A DNA stretch of 64,000 nucleotides from Candidatus Competibacter denitrificans Run_A_D11. GTDB lineage: Bacteria; Pseudomonadota; Gammaproteobacteria; Competibacterales; Competibacteraceae. The notes below the pieces were generated by a model, which saw only the letters and a list, made by a program, of their open reading frames with translations, did no database searches and was not told where the DNA came from. The position numbers and the translations under genes were made by a program. Position 1 is the stretch's first letter. Every line of letters starts with the position of its first letter. Positions 27,674-36,044 of the stretch are shown here, in pieces. The stretch lies in the NCBI RefSeq assembly GCF_001051235.1, contig NZ_CBTJ020000054.1:1-64000 (forward strand), read 5' to 3'.

Positions 27674-28210
27674 ATGATTCCAGTTTTTGGTGAAAAATAT
27701 AACTTTCAATGGAGTGATTTGGGTGACGTTCAGTTTGGGCGCCCAAATCTGGGACAACAGATGCCGGTGATGGTCTATCGCCTGGCTCAATACACGATGC
27801 GGGAAGCCTTGGCTCAGCGCTATGGCGATGATACGGCGGCAGAAATTCTGCGCGATTCCGGTTGGATCGCGGGCCGAGAGTTTTGCCTCAATGTAATGGA
27901 TCGCGCACAACCGCTAGCCGCTTTTGTCGCGCAGCTACAGACCAAGCTTAAGGAATTGGGTATCGGTGTGCTGCGGGTCGAAAAGGCTGATCCGAATGAT
28001 ATGCTCTTCACCCTGACCGTTTCCGAGGATCTGGATTGCTCCGGCTTGCCGCTTTCTGGTAACACGGTCTGCGATTACGATGAGGGGTTCCTCGCCGGCT
28101 TGCTGTATACCTATACCGGTAAACCGTTCTCCGCCAAGGAGATAGACTGCTGGGCTACTGGGGATCGAACATGCCGATTTGAGGTTAAACCAGACCTATT
28201 AGCCGCGTGA
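27674..28210 (+). CDS. V4R-domain protein
   Basis: This 178-residue protein fits the V4R (4-vinyl reductase) domain, a small-molecule-binding fold seen in bacteriochlorophyll protein BchJ and in sensor proteins. Visible hallmarks are the middle FLAGLLYTYTGKPFSAKEIDCWATGDRTCRFEV, where Cys-x6-Cys-x-F closes the domain (quoted motif core: CWATGDRTCRF). Further cysteines occur at CLNV and DCSG. It is followed 41 bp later by a diguanylate cyclase, so it may be a stand-alone sensor partner for that enzyme; that is inference. It does not look like a photosynthesis gene here, as no such genes are near. Confidence 0.75.
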   Translation: MIPVFGEKYNFQWSDLGDVQFGRPNLGQQMPVMVYRLAQYTMREALAQRYGDDTAAEILRDSGWIAGREFCLNVMDRAQPLAAFVAQLQTKLKELGIGVLRVEKADPNDMLFTLTVSEDLDCSGLPLSGNTVCDYDEGFLAGLLYTYTGKPFSAKEIDCWATGDRTCRFEVKPDLLAA

Positions 28211-28251
28211 ATCGCCACTAAAAAACCTTATCGCGCAGCGCCATCACTATC

Positions 28252-29160
28252 ATGACGAGTTGCTCAGAATTGGTGAGCTTCGTGAATGAGGAAGATCAGC
28301 GTTATCTTGCTGATGCAGCGTGCAGGATCGAGAAGCTGCTGATCTCGCGCACGGCCATGCCGTTGCGCCCAGAGGGACTGTCGCCAGATTTGCAAGCCTT
28401 CGCCGAGAAATTCGACCATCTGCTGGAGGCGATGGAAGCGTTGCGCCGTTTTGCCATCGCCCTTGGTAATGGCGATCTCAGCCACGAACCGCCGAAACGG
28501 CTGCATCTGTTGGATTCGCTGAAACAATTGCAAGCCAACCTACGCCATCTGACGTGGCAAACCCTGGAAGTGGCTGCCGGTAATTTCGATCAGCAAGTCG
28601 ATTTTCTCGGCGAATTTTCGGCCGCCTTCAATAAGATGGTGGAGGGCTTGCGGGAGAAGCGCACGGCGGAAGAGCAAATGCGCCATTTGAGTTTGCACGA
28701 TGCGCTGACTGGCCTCTATAACCGGACATTTTTTAACGAGGAGATCGAGCGGTTACGGTTGTCGCCAGATTATCCGGTCAGTTTTCTAATCGCCGACCTC
28801 GACGACCTAAAACCGGTCAACGACACCTACGGGCATCAGGTTGGCGATTTGCTCATCCAAACGGCCGCGCGGCTATTGGAACATGGCGTTCGTGGCGAAG
28901 ATTCGGTGGTGCGGGTCGGCGGCGATGAATTCACCATTATTTTGTACGGCACGGATCGCACCACTGCAAACGCGGTACTCGACCGAATCCGTACCGCCTT
29001 GCACGCCTATAACCGGCGCAATGAAAGTCTCTCGATTCACATGTCGCTGGGTACAGCGACGGCGCAAGATGACGCCGACTTGGAAGACGCTCTGCGCCGG
29101 GCTGATGAAGCCATGTACCAGGACAAGGTGCAGCGCAAGGAAAAGCTGCGCAATGGTTAA
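28252..29160 (+). CDS. Diguanylate cyclase (GGDEF domain)
   Basis: This 302-residue protein would make cyclic di-GMP from two GTP. The catalytic GGDEF motif is intact at 223-227 and an inhibitory I-site RGED lies at 214-217 with the standard five-residue gap, so product inhibition is expected. Metal-site Asp is in IADLDDLK. The N-terminal 140 residues have no membrane helix and show two HAMP-like stretches (ALGNGDLSHEPPKRLHLLDS near 70-90 and AAGNFDQQVDFLGEFSAAFNKM near 108-129), probably a coiled signalling linker. The V4R gene directly upstream is a plausible input partner. Confidence 0.88.
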   Translation: MTSCSELVSFVNEEDQRYLADAACRIEKLLISRTAMPLRPEGLSPDLQAFAEKFDHLLEAMEALRRFAIALGNGDLSHEPPKRLHLLDSLKQLQANLRHLTWQTLEVAAGNFDQQVDFLGEFSAAFNKMVEGLREKRTAEEQMRHLSLHDALTGLYNRTFFNEEIERLRLSPDYPVSFLIADLDDLKPVNDTYGHQVGDLLIQTAARLLEHGVRGEDSVVRVGGDEFTIILYGTDRTTANAVLDRIRTALHAYNRRNESLSIHMSLGTATAQDDADLEDALRRADEAMYQDKVQRKEKLRNG

Positions 29161-29214
29161 TTTCTGAAGTTCAAGGGATTCCTGACACCGAGACTGCTTG
29201 CGCCCGGCCGCCCG

Positions 29215-29682
29215 TCACTGGAGCAGAGCGACGGCATGGACGGCAATCCCCTCCCCGCGCCCGATATAGCCCAACCGCTCCGTGGTCGTCGCCTTGATAT
29301 TGACTTGGTTGATGGCAAGACCTAAATCGTCAGCGATGTGAGTTCGCATAGTGGGGATATGCGGGGCCATCCGAGGCGCCTGGGCGATGATGGTCGCGTC
29401 CACATTGCCGATAACAAGCCGCTGCTCCCGCAACAGATCCATAACGCGCCGTAACAAAATACGGCTATCCATATCTTTAAACTCCGCGTTGTTGTCAGGA
29501 AAATGCTGTCCGATATCGCCTAAAGCCGCCGCGCCCAAGAGCGCATCGCATAGCGCGTGCAAGAGGACATCACCATCTGAGTGCGCCACCAACCCGTGGG
29601 AATGCGGTATGCGGACACCCCCTAGTGTAATTGCATCACCCACGCCGAATGCGTGAACATCGAAGCCGTGACCAATACGCAT
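29215..29682 (-). CDS. ispF: 2-C-methyl-D-erythritol 2,4-cyclodiphosphate synthase
   Basis: IspF catalyses the fifth step of the MEP isoprenoid pathway. The 155-residue protein begins [12 protein letters not shown] with metal ligands Asp8 and His10, has [29 protein letters not shown] sequence in the centre (third ligand in SDGDVLLHA), and ends with [22 protein letters not shown]. It is usually fused to or next to ispD, which is not present here. It is divergent from the small membrane protein gene at 29719. Confidence 0.96.
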   Translation of the reverse strand: MRIGHGFDVHAFGVGDAITLGGVRIPHSHGLVAHSDGDVLLHALCDALLGAAALGDIGQHFPDNNAEFKDMDSRILLRRVMDLLREQRLVIGNVDATIIAQAPRMAPHIPTMRTHIADDLGLAINQVNIKATTTERLGYIGRGEGIAVHAVALLQ

Positions 29683-29718
29683 GATCGTTCATTCCTTGAT
29701 GTTAGGATTGCAACTTAG

Positions 29719-30084
29719 ATGAAATGGTTGAGAAAATTCAAAAGTCACTGGTTCTACTGGCATACCGGATACAGAAAGATCGCTGTTTTAAGCATGATAA
29801 CGAGCGCGGTTGTTTTGTGGAGTTTTCTGGGGATCACGTCCGGATTTTCTATCGGTGCAATTCTAGTCGCCGTTTTGTTGGATACGGTCGGATTTTGGCT
29901 AGCCATCGTTTATTTGCTTTTAGTCAGACCCTATTTCCCCGATTGGCTTGGCTTACAGAGCAGTGCGGATACTCTGCTGATCAAGCAAGTCGTTATCCCC
30001 ATGATCGTTGGTTTTTTCCTGAACCGGATTGTAAGTTTTTGCGTGGCAAAACTCTGTGGCTATAGGTTTGATGAAGGCCATTAA
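29719..30084 (+). CDS. Hypothetical integral membrane protein
   Basis: I do not recognise a family. The 121-residue protein has three probable membrane helices: IAVLSMITSAVVLWSFLGIT near 20-40, GAILVAVLLDTVGFWLAIVYLLL near 46-68 and VVIPMIVGFFLNRIVSF near 90-106. The N-terminus is basic and aromatic. AGGA precedes the ATG by about 13 bp. The gene is visibly more AT-rich than ispF and the SWIM gene around it, so it may be acquired. Confidence 0.6.
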   Translation: MKWLRKFKSHWFYWHTGYRKIAVLSMITSAVVLWSFLGITSGFSIGAILVAVLLDTVGFWLAIVYLLLVRPYFPDWLGLQSSADTLLIKQVVIPMIVGFFLNRIVSFCVAKLCGYRFDEGH

Positions 30085-30126
30085 ATCTATAATTTCAAGC
30101 TTTCTACCTCAAGATTCTTTCCAGTA

Positions 30127-31476
30127 ATGTACCTCAGCGCCCAGGAAGTCCTGAAACTTTCCCCGGATGAAGCATCCGCCAAAGCGGCCAAGGGCCTGGT
30201 GATGCCCGGCAAATGGCCGAGCCTGCATCATGACGATGAAGCGGTGTGGGGTGAGTGTCAGGGCAGCGGCTCCAAGCCCTATCAGGTGCAGGTCGATCAA
30301 AGCGGCCCGACCTTTCGCTGTACCTGTCCCAGCCGTAAATTTCCTTGTAAACATGGTCTTGCGCTTCTGCTACTCCGCGCCCAGCACCCGGACTGCTTTG
30401 CCATCGCCGAACAACCGGCCTGGGTCAGCGAGTGGCTGGAATCGCGCCGCAAGCGGGTGGAGAAGCAGGCGGCGAAAGCGGTGGAATCCCCTGCGGAAGG
30501 TGACAATGCCGCCAAACCCGCGCCTGATCCAGCCGCCGCCGCCCGCCGGGAAGCCTCGCGTCTTGAGCAAATGGCTGCGGGCCTGGCGGACTTAGAGCGC
30601 TGGCTGGGGGATCGACTGCGACAGGGCTTGGCGCAATTGCCCAATCAACCAGCGTTATGGAACGAGCTGGCGACGCGGATGGTGGACGCCAAATTGCCCG
30701 GTATCGCCTACCGTTTGCGGCGGATCGGCGGCTGGGTGAATCGCGGCGAGCAATGGCCCGCCCGCGTGCTGGGCGGTCTGGGTCAATTGCAAATTCTGAT
30801 AGATGCTTTTCGTCGCCTGGAAAGCCTGCCCGCATCGGTGCAGGCCGATGTGCGCACCGCGCTCGGCATCACGGTGGATCGGGACACCGTGCTGAAAAGC
30901 GGCGAACGGATCGCGGATGACTGGCTGGTGCTGGGTCAGCGTATCGAAGAGGAATCACGGTTGTGGACTCGGCGGGTCTGGCTGCGTGGTGCTCAATCCG
31001 GTCGAACGGCCCTGCTGCTGGATCACGCGCACGGGATGCGTCGCTTCGAGCAGAATTATGTGGCTTCAACCTGTGTCGGGCTAACTCTGGCCTTTTTTCC
31101 CGGCAATGCGCCGCTACGGGCGCTTGCGGTCGATGCAGCGCGCGCCCAGGAGCGGCTGATACCCGCCAATCCACCGACGCTGGATCAGGCGCTGGATGCT
31201 TTGGCTACGACCCTGGCGGCGAATCCCTGGCAATGGCCGCAACCGCTGTTGTACGGCGAGGGCATTCCCTGCCGTAACGGGACCGGCTGGGGACTGCAAA
31301 CGCCTGACCGTCGGCTGTTGTCGCTGACGGTGAGCGATGACCACGGCTGGATACTGTTGGCGGAAAGCGGCGGAAAACCATTGACCGTGTTCGGTGAATG
31401 GGATGGCGACACGCTGCATCCGCTCAGCGCCTGGGCTGGCGATCTGGTTTGGACGGAAGAGGCCGCGCCGCTATGA
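30127..31476 (+). CDS. SWIM zinc-finger protein of a MoxR-VWA cassette
   Basis: The 449-residue protein carries a SWIM zinc finger, CxCx6CxH, at Cys65, Cys67, Cys74 and His76 (CTCPSRKFPCKH). SWIM fingers bind DNA or proteins. The rest, about 350 residues, has no catalytic motif I can identify; residues 100-155 are charged and Ala-rich. It opens the set SWIM-DUF5691-MoxR-DUF5682-VWA and overlaps the next gene by 4 bp. In such sets the SWIM protein is one of the accessory proteins around the MoxR/VWA pair; its exact role is unknown. Confidence 0.82.
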   Translation: MYLSAQEVLKLSPDEASAKAAKGLVMPGKWPSLHHDDEAVWGECQGSGSKPYQVQVDQSGPTFRCTCPSRKFPCKHGLALLLLRAQHPDCFAIAEQPAWVSEWLESRRKRVEKQAAKAVESPAEGDNAAKPAPDPAAAARREASRLEQMAAGLADLERWLGDRLRQGLAQLPNQPALWNELATRMVDAKLPGIAYRLRRIGGWVNRGEQWPARVLGGLGQLQILIDAFRRLESLPASVQADVRTALGITVDRDTVLKSGERIADDWLVLGQRIEEESRLWTRRVWLRGAQSGRTALLLDHAHGMRRFEQNYVASTCVGLTLAFFPGNAPLRALAVDAARAQERLIPANPPTLDQALDALATTLAANPWQWPQPLLYGEGIPCRNGTGWGLQTPDRRLLSLTVSDDHGWILLAESGGKPLTVFGEWDGDTLHPLSAWAGDLVWTEEAAPL

Positions 31477-33017
31477 ATCCCCTGCACGACCTGGCGACTC
31501 AGACGCTCCTCGGCAGCGAACGCCGCCCGCCGGTGCTGATGTCAGTGGCAGGGGCTGTCGGCGATTTTCTGGACGCTGCCATCCCACCGGATACCGCTTT
31601 GGAAATCGGTGTGTTACGCCGGGCAGGCGTGCTGGCCGCCTGCGCCGCCGTCGGTTATGTGCCGACTATCGCTGCTGAAGAATCTCTGCCGCTTTGCGAA
31701 ACAGAATCACAACCGCCGGTCACCGATCCGCACTGGTGTTCGGCGCTGGCCGAGATTTTTCAGGATGGCCCCGATTTGCTCCAGCAGGAAGCCCTGCGGC
31801 GACTGGCCGGCTATGGCGCATCGTTGCCGCCGAAAATCTTACCCGCAGCGCTCACCGTCGCCAGCAAAACGCCGTCGCTGCAACCCGCCTTGTGCATGGT
31901 GCTGGGTCAACGTGGCCGCTGGCTGGCGCAATTCAATCCCGATTGGCGTTCTGCGCTGAGCAGCAGCGATACGGAACCCGACCCGGCGCTGTGGGAACAG
32001 GGCACGCTGGAGGTGCGCAAGCTCTTTCTCGACCAACTGCGCCGCCGCGATCCTGCTGCCGCCAGGGCATTGTTAGAAACGGCTTTAGCGGAACTGGACG
32101 CCCGCGAGCGGCTGACGCTGTTGGAACAACTTTCGGTCGGTCTCGACCTCAGCGATGAGGATTTTCTGGAACAACGTCTGACAGATCGCAGCAAGGAAGT
32201 CCGCAATCTGGTCGCCGGTTTACTCGCCCGCCTTCCAGACAGCCGCTACGTCAAGCGCATGATCGACCGACTGTCGCCCTGTCTGCATCAGGAACGGAAG
32301 TTGTTGCGGCAACGCTGGGTGATCGAGCCGCCAGGCGCGTTTGGCGAAGACTGGAAAGCTGACGCCATTGAGTCCACTCGCGCTAAAAGCGAAACGCTGG
32401 GCGAGCGGGCCTGGTGGTTGTATCAGCTCGCCCGCGCTGTGCCGCTGGCGTGGTGGTCGTCTCAATTGGCGATGACGCCTACCGACCTGATCGGCTGGGC
32501 GAAGAAAAGCGACTGGAGCGAGATGCTGTTTCGTGCCTGGCATGAAGCCCTGGCACGGGAGCGTGATCCGTCCTGGGCAATCGCTTTTTTGGCAGAAAAT
32601 AAATTGCCGGGCCTGACACTTGATCCCCTGGCGTTGATTGATTTACTGCCACCCGCCGAGCGGGAAGCCCACTGGCTATCGCTGCTCAAAAGATCCAGTC
32701 GCCGGGTTGGTTTAAGCGAATTGCTCAATCGCATGGCCCGCAGTGTCACCGCGTGTTCCGCCGACTTCGCGCGCGAGATGCTGCGCCATGTCCGCATCAC
32801 GGTCGCCAGCGATGCCGGAAAATGGGATTACCCACTGCGGCATACGTTGCCCGAATTCATTTGTCTGGTGCCGGTACCGGTGCTTGAGGAGACCTTGCAC
32901 AACTGGCCCATCGAACCGGAAGCCCAATATTTCAGCGAAACGCTGGCCCGCCTGATCGCTATCGCGGAACGGCGTAAAACCCTTCACCGCCCCCCTACTC
33001 CCCGGAATCCGTCATGA
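31473..33017 (+). CDS. DUF5691-type protein of the MoxR-VWA cassette
   Basis: This 514-residue protein fits the family annotated DUF5691, found beside SWIM and MoxR genes. It is predicted helical throughout and contains repeated stretches such as DEDFLEQRLTDRSKEVRNLVAGLLARLPDS that look like HEAT-type helical pairs, suggesting a protein-binding scaffold. No catalytic motif is seen. The start ATG 31473 overlaps the SWIM stop by 4 bp (ATGA), and its own stop overlaps moxR the same way, so the three are tightly coupled. The DUF number is from memory of this neighbourhood, not a search. Confidence 0.75.
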   Translation: MNPLHDLATQTLLGSERRPPVLMSVAGAVGDFLDAAIPPDTALEIGVLRRAGVLAACAAVGYVPTIAAEESLPLCETESQPPVTDPHWCSALAEIFQDGPDLLQQEALRRLAGYGASLPPKILPAALTVASKTPSLQPALCMVLGQRGRWLAQFNPDWRSALSSSDTEPDPALWEQGTLEVRKLFLDQLRRRDPAAARALLETALAELDARERLTLLEQLSVGLDLSDEDFLEQRLTDRSKEVRNLVAGLLARLPDSRYVKRMIDRLSPCLHQERKLLRQRWVIEPPGAFGEDWKADAIESTRAKSETLGERAWWLYQLARAVPLAWWSSQLAMTPTDLIGWAKKSDWSEMLFRAWHEALARERDPSWAIAFLAENKLPGLTLDPLALIDLLPPAEREAHWLSLLKRSSRRVGLSELLNRMARSVTACSADFAREMLRHVRITVASDAGKWDYPLRHTLPEFICLVPVPVLEETLHNWPIEPEAQYFSETLARLIAIAERRKTLHRPPTPRNPS

Positions 33018-34093
33018 GCCAACTGCTGCGCGAACACGCCGAATCTCAATTTGCCGACGAACTGGCGGCCCTGCAAAAAGCCGATACCCGCGAGCGGCCC
33101 ACCAACTGGGCGCTGTCGCCGTGGGCGGTCGTCACCTATCTGATGGGCGGCACGCTCGATAACGGTTTCGCCGTCAGCGCCAAATACATCGGCAATCGGC
33201 GACTGATGGAAACCGCCGTCTCCACGCTGGCGACCGACCGCGCCCTGTTGCTGTTCGGGGTGCCGGGTACGGCGAAATCCTGGGTGTCCGAACATCTGGC
33301 GGCGGCAATCAGCGGCGATTCCACGATGCTGATTCAGGGCACGGCGGGCACCAGCGAGGAGCAGTTGCGCTACGGCTGGAATTACGCGCAACTGCTGTCG
33401 AAAGGCCCGTCGAAAGACGCGCTGGTGCCGAGTCCGCTGATGCGGGCGATGGAACAGGGCAAGACCGCCCGCGTCGAGGAGCTGACCCGCATTCCCGCCG
33501 ACGTGCAGGATACACTGATCACCATTCTGTCGGAAAAATCCCTGCCGATCCCGGAGCTGGGGATGGAAACCCAGGCGGTGCGCGGCTTCAACGTCATCGC
33601 CACCGCCAACAACCGGGATAAAGGCATCAACGAATTGTCCAGCGCGCTCAAGCGCCGCTTTAATACCGTGGTGCTGCCGACGCCCGCCACCGAGGAAGAA
33701 GAAGTCGCTATCGTCACCAAACGGGTCGGCGAAATGGGCCGCGCCCTGCAATTGCCCGGCGAACCGCCCGCCTTGAAGGAAGTCCGCCGCGTGGTGCAAA
33801 TCTTCCGCGAATTGCGCAACGGCCAAACCGAGGACGGCAAGACTAAACTAAAAGCCTCCAGCGGCACCCTGAGCACTGCGGAGGCGATTTCGGTCATCAA
33901 CAGCGGGATGGCGCTGGCCGGTCATTTCGGCGATGGGGTATTACGGGCCAGAGACATCGCCGCCAGCCTGGTTGGAGCCATCGTTAAAGACCCGGTGCAG
34001 GATGCGGTGGTCTGGCGTGAGTATCAGGAAACCGTGATGAAGGAGCGCGGAGATTGGAAGGATTTGTATCGGGCGTGTCGGGAGTTTGAATGA
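33014..34093 (+). CDS. MoxR-family AAA+ ATPase
   Basis: MoxR ATPases act as chaperones that remodel partner complexes together with VWA proteins. In this 359-residue protein Walker A is GVPGTAKS at 82-89 (the MoxR-type AK variant). The Walker B strand ends in VEELTR at 154-159, so the usual Asp-Glu pair appears as Glu-Glu. Sensor 1 is likely in FNVIATANNRDKGINELSSA, and an arginine finger in LKRRF. The lid extends to the end. The gene overlaps DUF5691 by 4 bp. Its expected downstream partners, DUF5682 and VWA, are displaced by a 1.95-kb AT-rich insert. Confidence 0.88.
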   Translation: MSQLLREHAESQFADELAALQKADTRERPTNWALSPWAVVTYLMGGTLDNGFAVSAKYIGNRRLMETAVSTLATDRALLLFGVPGTAKSWVSEHLAAAISGDSTMLIQGTAGTSEEQLRYGWNYAQLLSKGPSKDALVPSPLMRAMEQGKTARVEELTRIPADVQDTLITILSEKSLPIPELGMETQAVRGFNVIATANNRDKGINELSSALKRRFNTVVLPTPATEEEEVAIVTKRVGEMGRALQLPGEPPALKEVRRVVQIFRELRNGQTEDGKTKLKASSGTLSTAEAISVINSGMALAGHFGDGVLRARDIAASLVGAIVKDPVQDAVVWREYQETVMKERGDWKDLYRACREFE

Positions 34094-34154
34094 TATATTT
34101 TTAATCTCTGAATCAACAAATATCTTACTGGAATCAAAACTGAGGATTAGTGAA

Positions 34155-34877
34155 GTGAAATATATTTTTGCAATTCTGCTGCTACTACAACCGCTCGTTT
34201 TTGCATCTGCTGGCGAATTACCAGCATTCCCATTTGTTTTTGTGATTGGCAATGCTTTGAAAGAGGTTCCTCCTGATTTGGCCAAGGTTACTTTTGAGGT
34301 GAAATCGTTCGATGAAAACCCTGAAAAATCGCTCGACATTGTTCAGAGGCAAACTTCAGAAGTGCTGGATTTTCTAAAAAAATTAGAAGTGCAAGATAAA
34401 GATATAGAGGCTTATCAGCTTGATAAACAAGCTATCCGACAGGAAAAAAATGGCGTAGATTTAAAGATATTAGGATACGAAACTAAGCAGAAGATCTTAG
34501 TTAATCTGCACGAAACTAAAAAATACTCTGTGTTAGTTGAAGGATTGTTAAAATATCGAAATATTGTTGATATTGATGCAAAATTCGATGTATCTAATCG
34601 TAAGGAAATCGAAAAATCATTAATTGCAGATGCGTGTGCCGATGCAAAAAATAAAGCTGAAAATATGGCAGATGGTATTGGGGCGAAACTTGGCTCTGTA
34701 TTTTCTATATCGGATCAACGCATGGAAGCGGGGTATGGTAACTATGACTATATGAATAGAATGTTCAAAAAATCTATGTATAAGGGAGAGTCAGATAAAT
34801 TAATTTTTATTCCTTCGACAATTGAAATTCGTCAGAATGTTCATGTCTTTTTCAAGCTTGCGGAACAAAAGATATAG
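34155..34877 (+). CDS. SIMPL-domain (DUF541) exported protein
   Basis: From GTG 34155 the 240-residue protein starts with a signal peptide (KYIFAILLLLQPLVFASAG), so it is probably periplasmic. It then shows the SIMPL/DUF541 pattern: an N-terminal strand set (VIGNALKEVPPDLAKVTFEVK), a helix, and a C-terminal ADACADAKNKAENMADGIGAKLG helix. SIMPL proteins are of unclear function; some relate to outer-membrane or oxidative stress. GTG is chosen because GAGG lies 9 bp ahead and the signal peptide begins there. Codon use is AT-rich, unlike the flanking moxR and DUF5682 genes, suggesting acquisition. Confidence 0.72.
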   Translation: MKYIFAILLLLQPLVFASAGELPAFPFVFVIGNALKEVPPDLAKVTFEVKSFDENPEKSLDIVQRQTSEVLDFLKKLEVQDKDIEAYQLDKQAIRQEKNGVDLKILGYETKQKILVNLHETKKYSVLVEGLLKYRNIVDIDAKFDVSNRKEIEKSLIADACADAKNKAENMADGIGAKLGSVFSISDQRMEAGYGNYDYMNRMFKKSMYKGESDKLIFIPSTIEIRQNVHVFFKLAEQKI

Positions 34878-34878
34878 G

Positions 34879-35070
34879 GTTGGCATTTTCCACGCCTCCG
34901 GCCATCATAGTGGGTGGCATATGATCCAGCTCGTCGCGCAACCGACTGTTAAGCCTACCCAGGTCGAGGATGGTTACGGTTTGTTGATCTGCAATAAACC
35001 AAGCCAACGGTGTTTAGACGATTTTGATGTTGCTCAGGCGATGCGGGAACACATGGATGATCGCACTTGA
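34879..35070 (+). pseudogene. Remnant of an AbrB/MazE-type antitoxin gene
   Basis: One frame here reads like the C-terminal part of an AbrB-type antitoxin: GHHSGWHMIQLVAQPTVKPT, then VEDGYGLL, then DDFDVAQAMREH before stop 35068-35070. The N-terminal DNA-binding part (KGQVxIPxxLR) is missing because the sequence runs into the end of the SIMPL gene. It overlaps the start of a PIN-domain frame by 14 bp, the normal order for a VapBC-like module. The call rests on pattern memory and position. Confidence 0.45.
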
Positions 35071-35194
35071 TACCAACTTTCTGGCACGTTTTTCTTTGGA
35101 TAATCAAAACGATCTGCAAGCTACTAAGCAACGCCCCTGAGCACGACGGATCATGGCCAATTCGACACCATTATTTGTGTCTCTGAATTGGTGA
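35057..35194 (+). pseudogene. Decayed PIN-domain (VapC-like) toxin gene
   Basis: ATG 35057 opens MIALDTNFLARF, the start of a PIN-domain ribonuclease with its first acidic residue (Asp5). After 27 codons there is TGA (35138-35140), but the same frame continues with ARRIMANSTPLFVSLNW, which matches the next part of the family, before another stop at 35192-35194. The rest of the gene is gone. So this is a toxin gene inactivated by a nonsense change and a deletion. Confidence 0.6.
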
Positions 35195-35224
35195 TGTTGA
35201 TTTTATCCTTAATACTGTATTGAG

Positions 35225-35830
35225 ATGATAGTCTTCTATTACGGTTTGTTATTAGGGTTTTCGCTAATAATTGCAATTGGCCCTCAAAATGTTTTTATTT
35301 TAAAAAGAGGGATTTCTGGAAAGAATATATTTATAGTATGTTTTTTATGCGCATCTTCGGATGCTATTTTAATGTTTTTCGGTATTTATGGATTTGAGAT
35401 ACTACAAGGTAAGGTTAAAAATATAGGTGAATTCGCGCGATATCTTGGTGCAGTATTTTTATTTTCTTATGGATTGAGTCATCTTTACTCTTCGTTAAAG
35501 AAGGAAACGCGATTAATCATTCATGAAAATAGTAACAAGGATTCCTTATCCTTATATAAGACTATTGTTATATGTTTATCTCTTACGTTCCTCAATCCAC
35601 ATGTATATCTAGATACTTTTATTCTTATCGGTGCTGTTTCTAGAAATTATAAAGATAACCTAGTGTTTTTCTGGCTCGGAACAAGCACAGCTTCATTTGT
35701 ATTTTTCTTTTTGTTGGGCTATGGCGCTGCTTATTTAAGGCCTATTTTTTCCAAACCAAGCGCATGGCGTATTTTGGATTTTTCTATATTTATTGTTATG
35801 TGTTCCATAGCTTTATCCTTGGTCTTTTAG
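35225..35830 (+). CDS. LysE/ArgO-family amino-acid exporter
   Basis: This 201-residue inner-membrane protein has about six hydrophobic helices. The family motif near the N-terminus is IIAIGPQNVFILKRGI, and the second half has FLNPHVYLDTFILIGAVS, both close to LysE/ArgO, exporters of lysine or arginine. The substrate cannot be settled. The gene is strongly AT-rich (frequent ATA, TTA, AAA codons) compared with its neighbours and sits in the insert that separates moxR from DUF5682, so it looks horizontally acquired. The 214 bp after it hold no gene. Confidence 0.82.
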   Translation: MIVFYYGLLLGFSLIIAIGPQNVFILKRGISGKNIFIVCFLCASSDAILMFFGIYGFEILQGKVKNIGEFARYLGAVFLFSYGLSHLYSSLKKETRLIIHENSNKDSLSLYKTIVICLSLTFLNPHVYLDTFILIGAVSRNYKDNLVFFWLGTSTASFVFFFLLGYGAAYLRPIFSKPSAWRILDFSIFIVMCSIALSLVF

Positions 35831-36044
35831 TAACATTTCCCGACAAAGCCGCAAGATTTCTCATTCTTATATAAAGCAATTCTCCGAATAATGGCTAGCC
35901 ATATCGTGCTACTTAGCGCTGCGTCATTTCTATTTCTTATTCCTAAAATGGTTCTATTCGATGATATGGCCGTGTCTTGTAGATCGTTTGTGATGATCCT
36001 GCGTTTGAGTATTGATCTGTACCGGATAGCGGAGTTTAGGCGTT

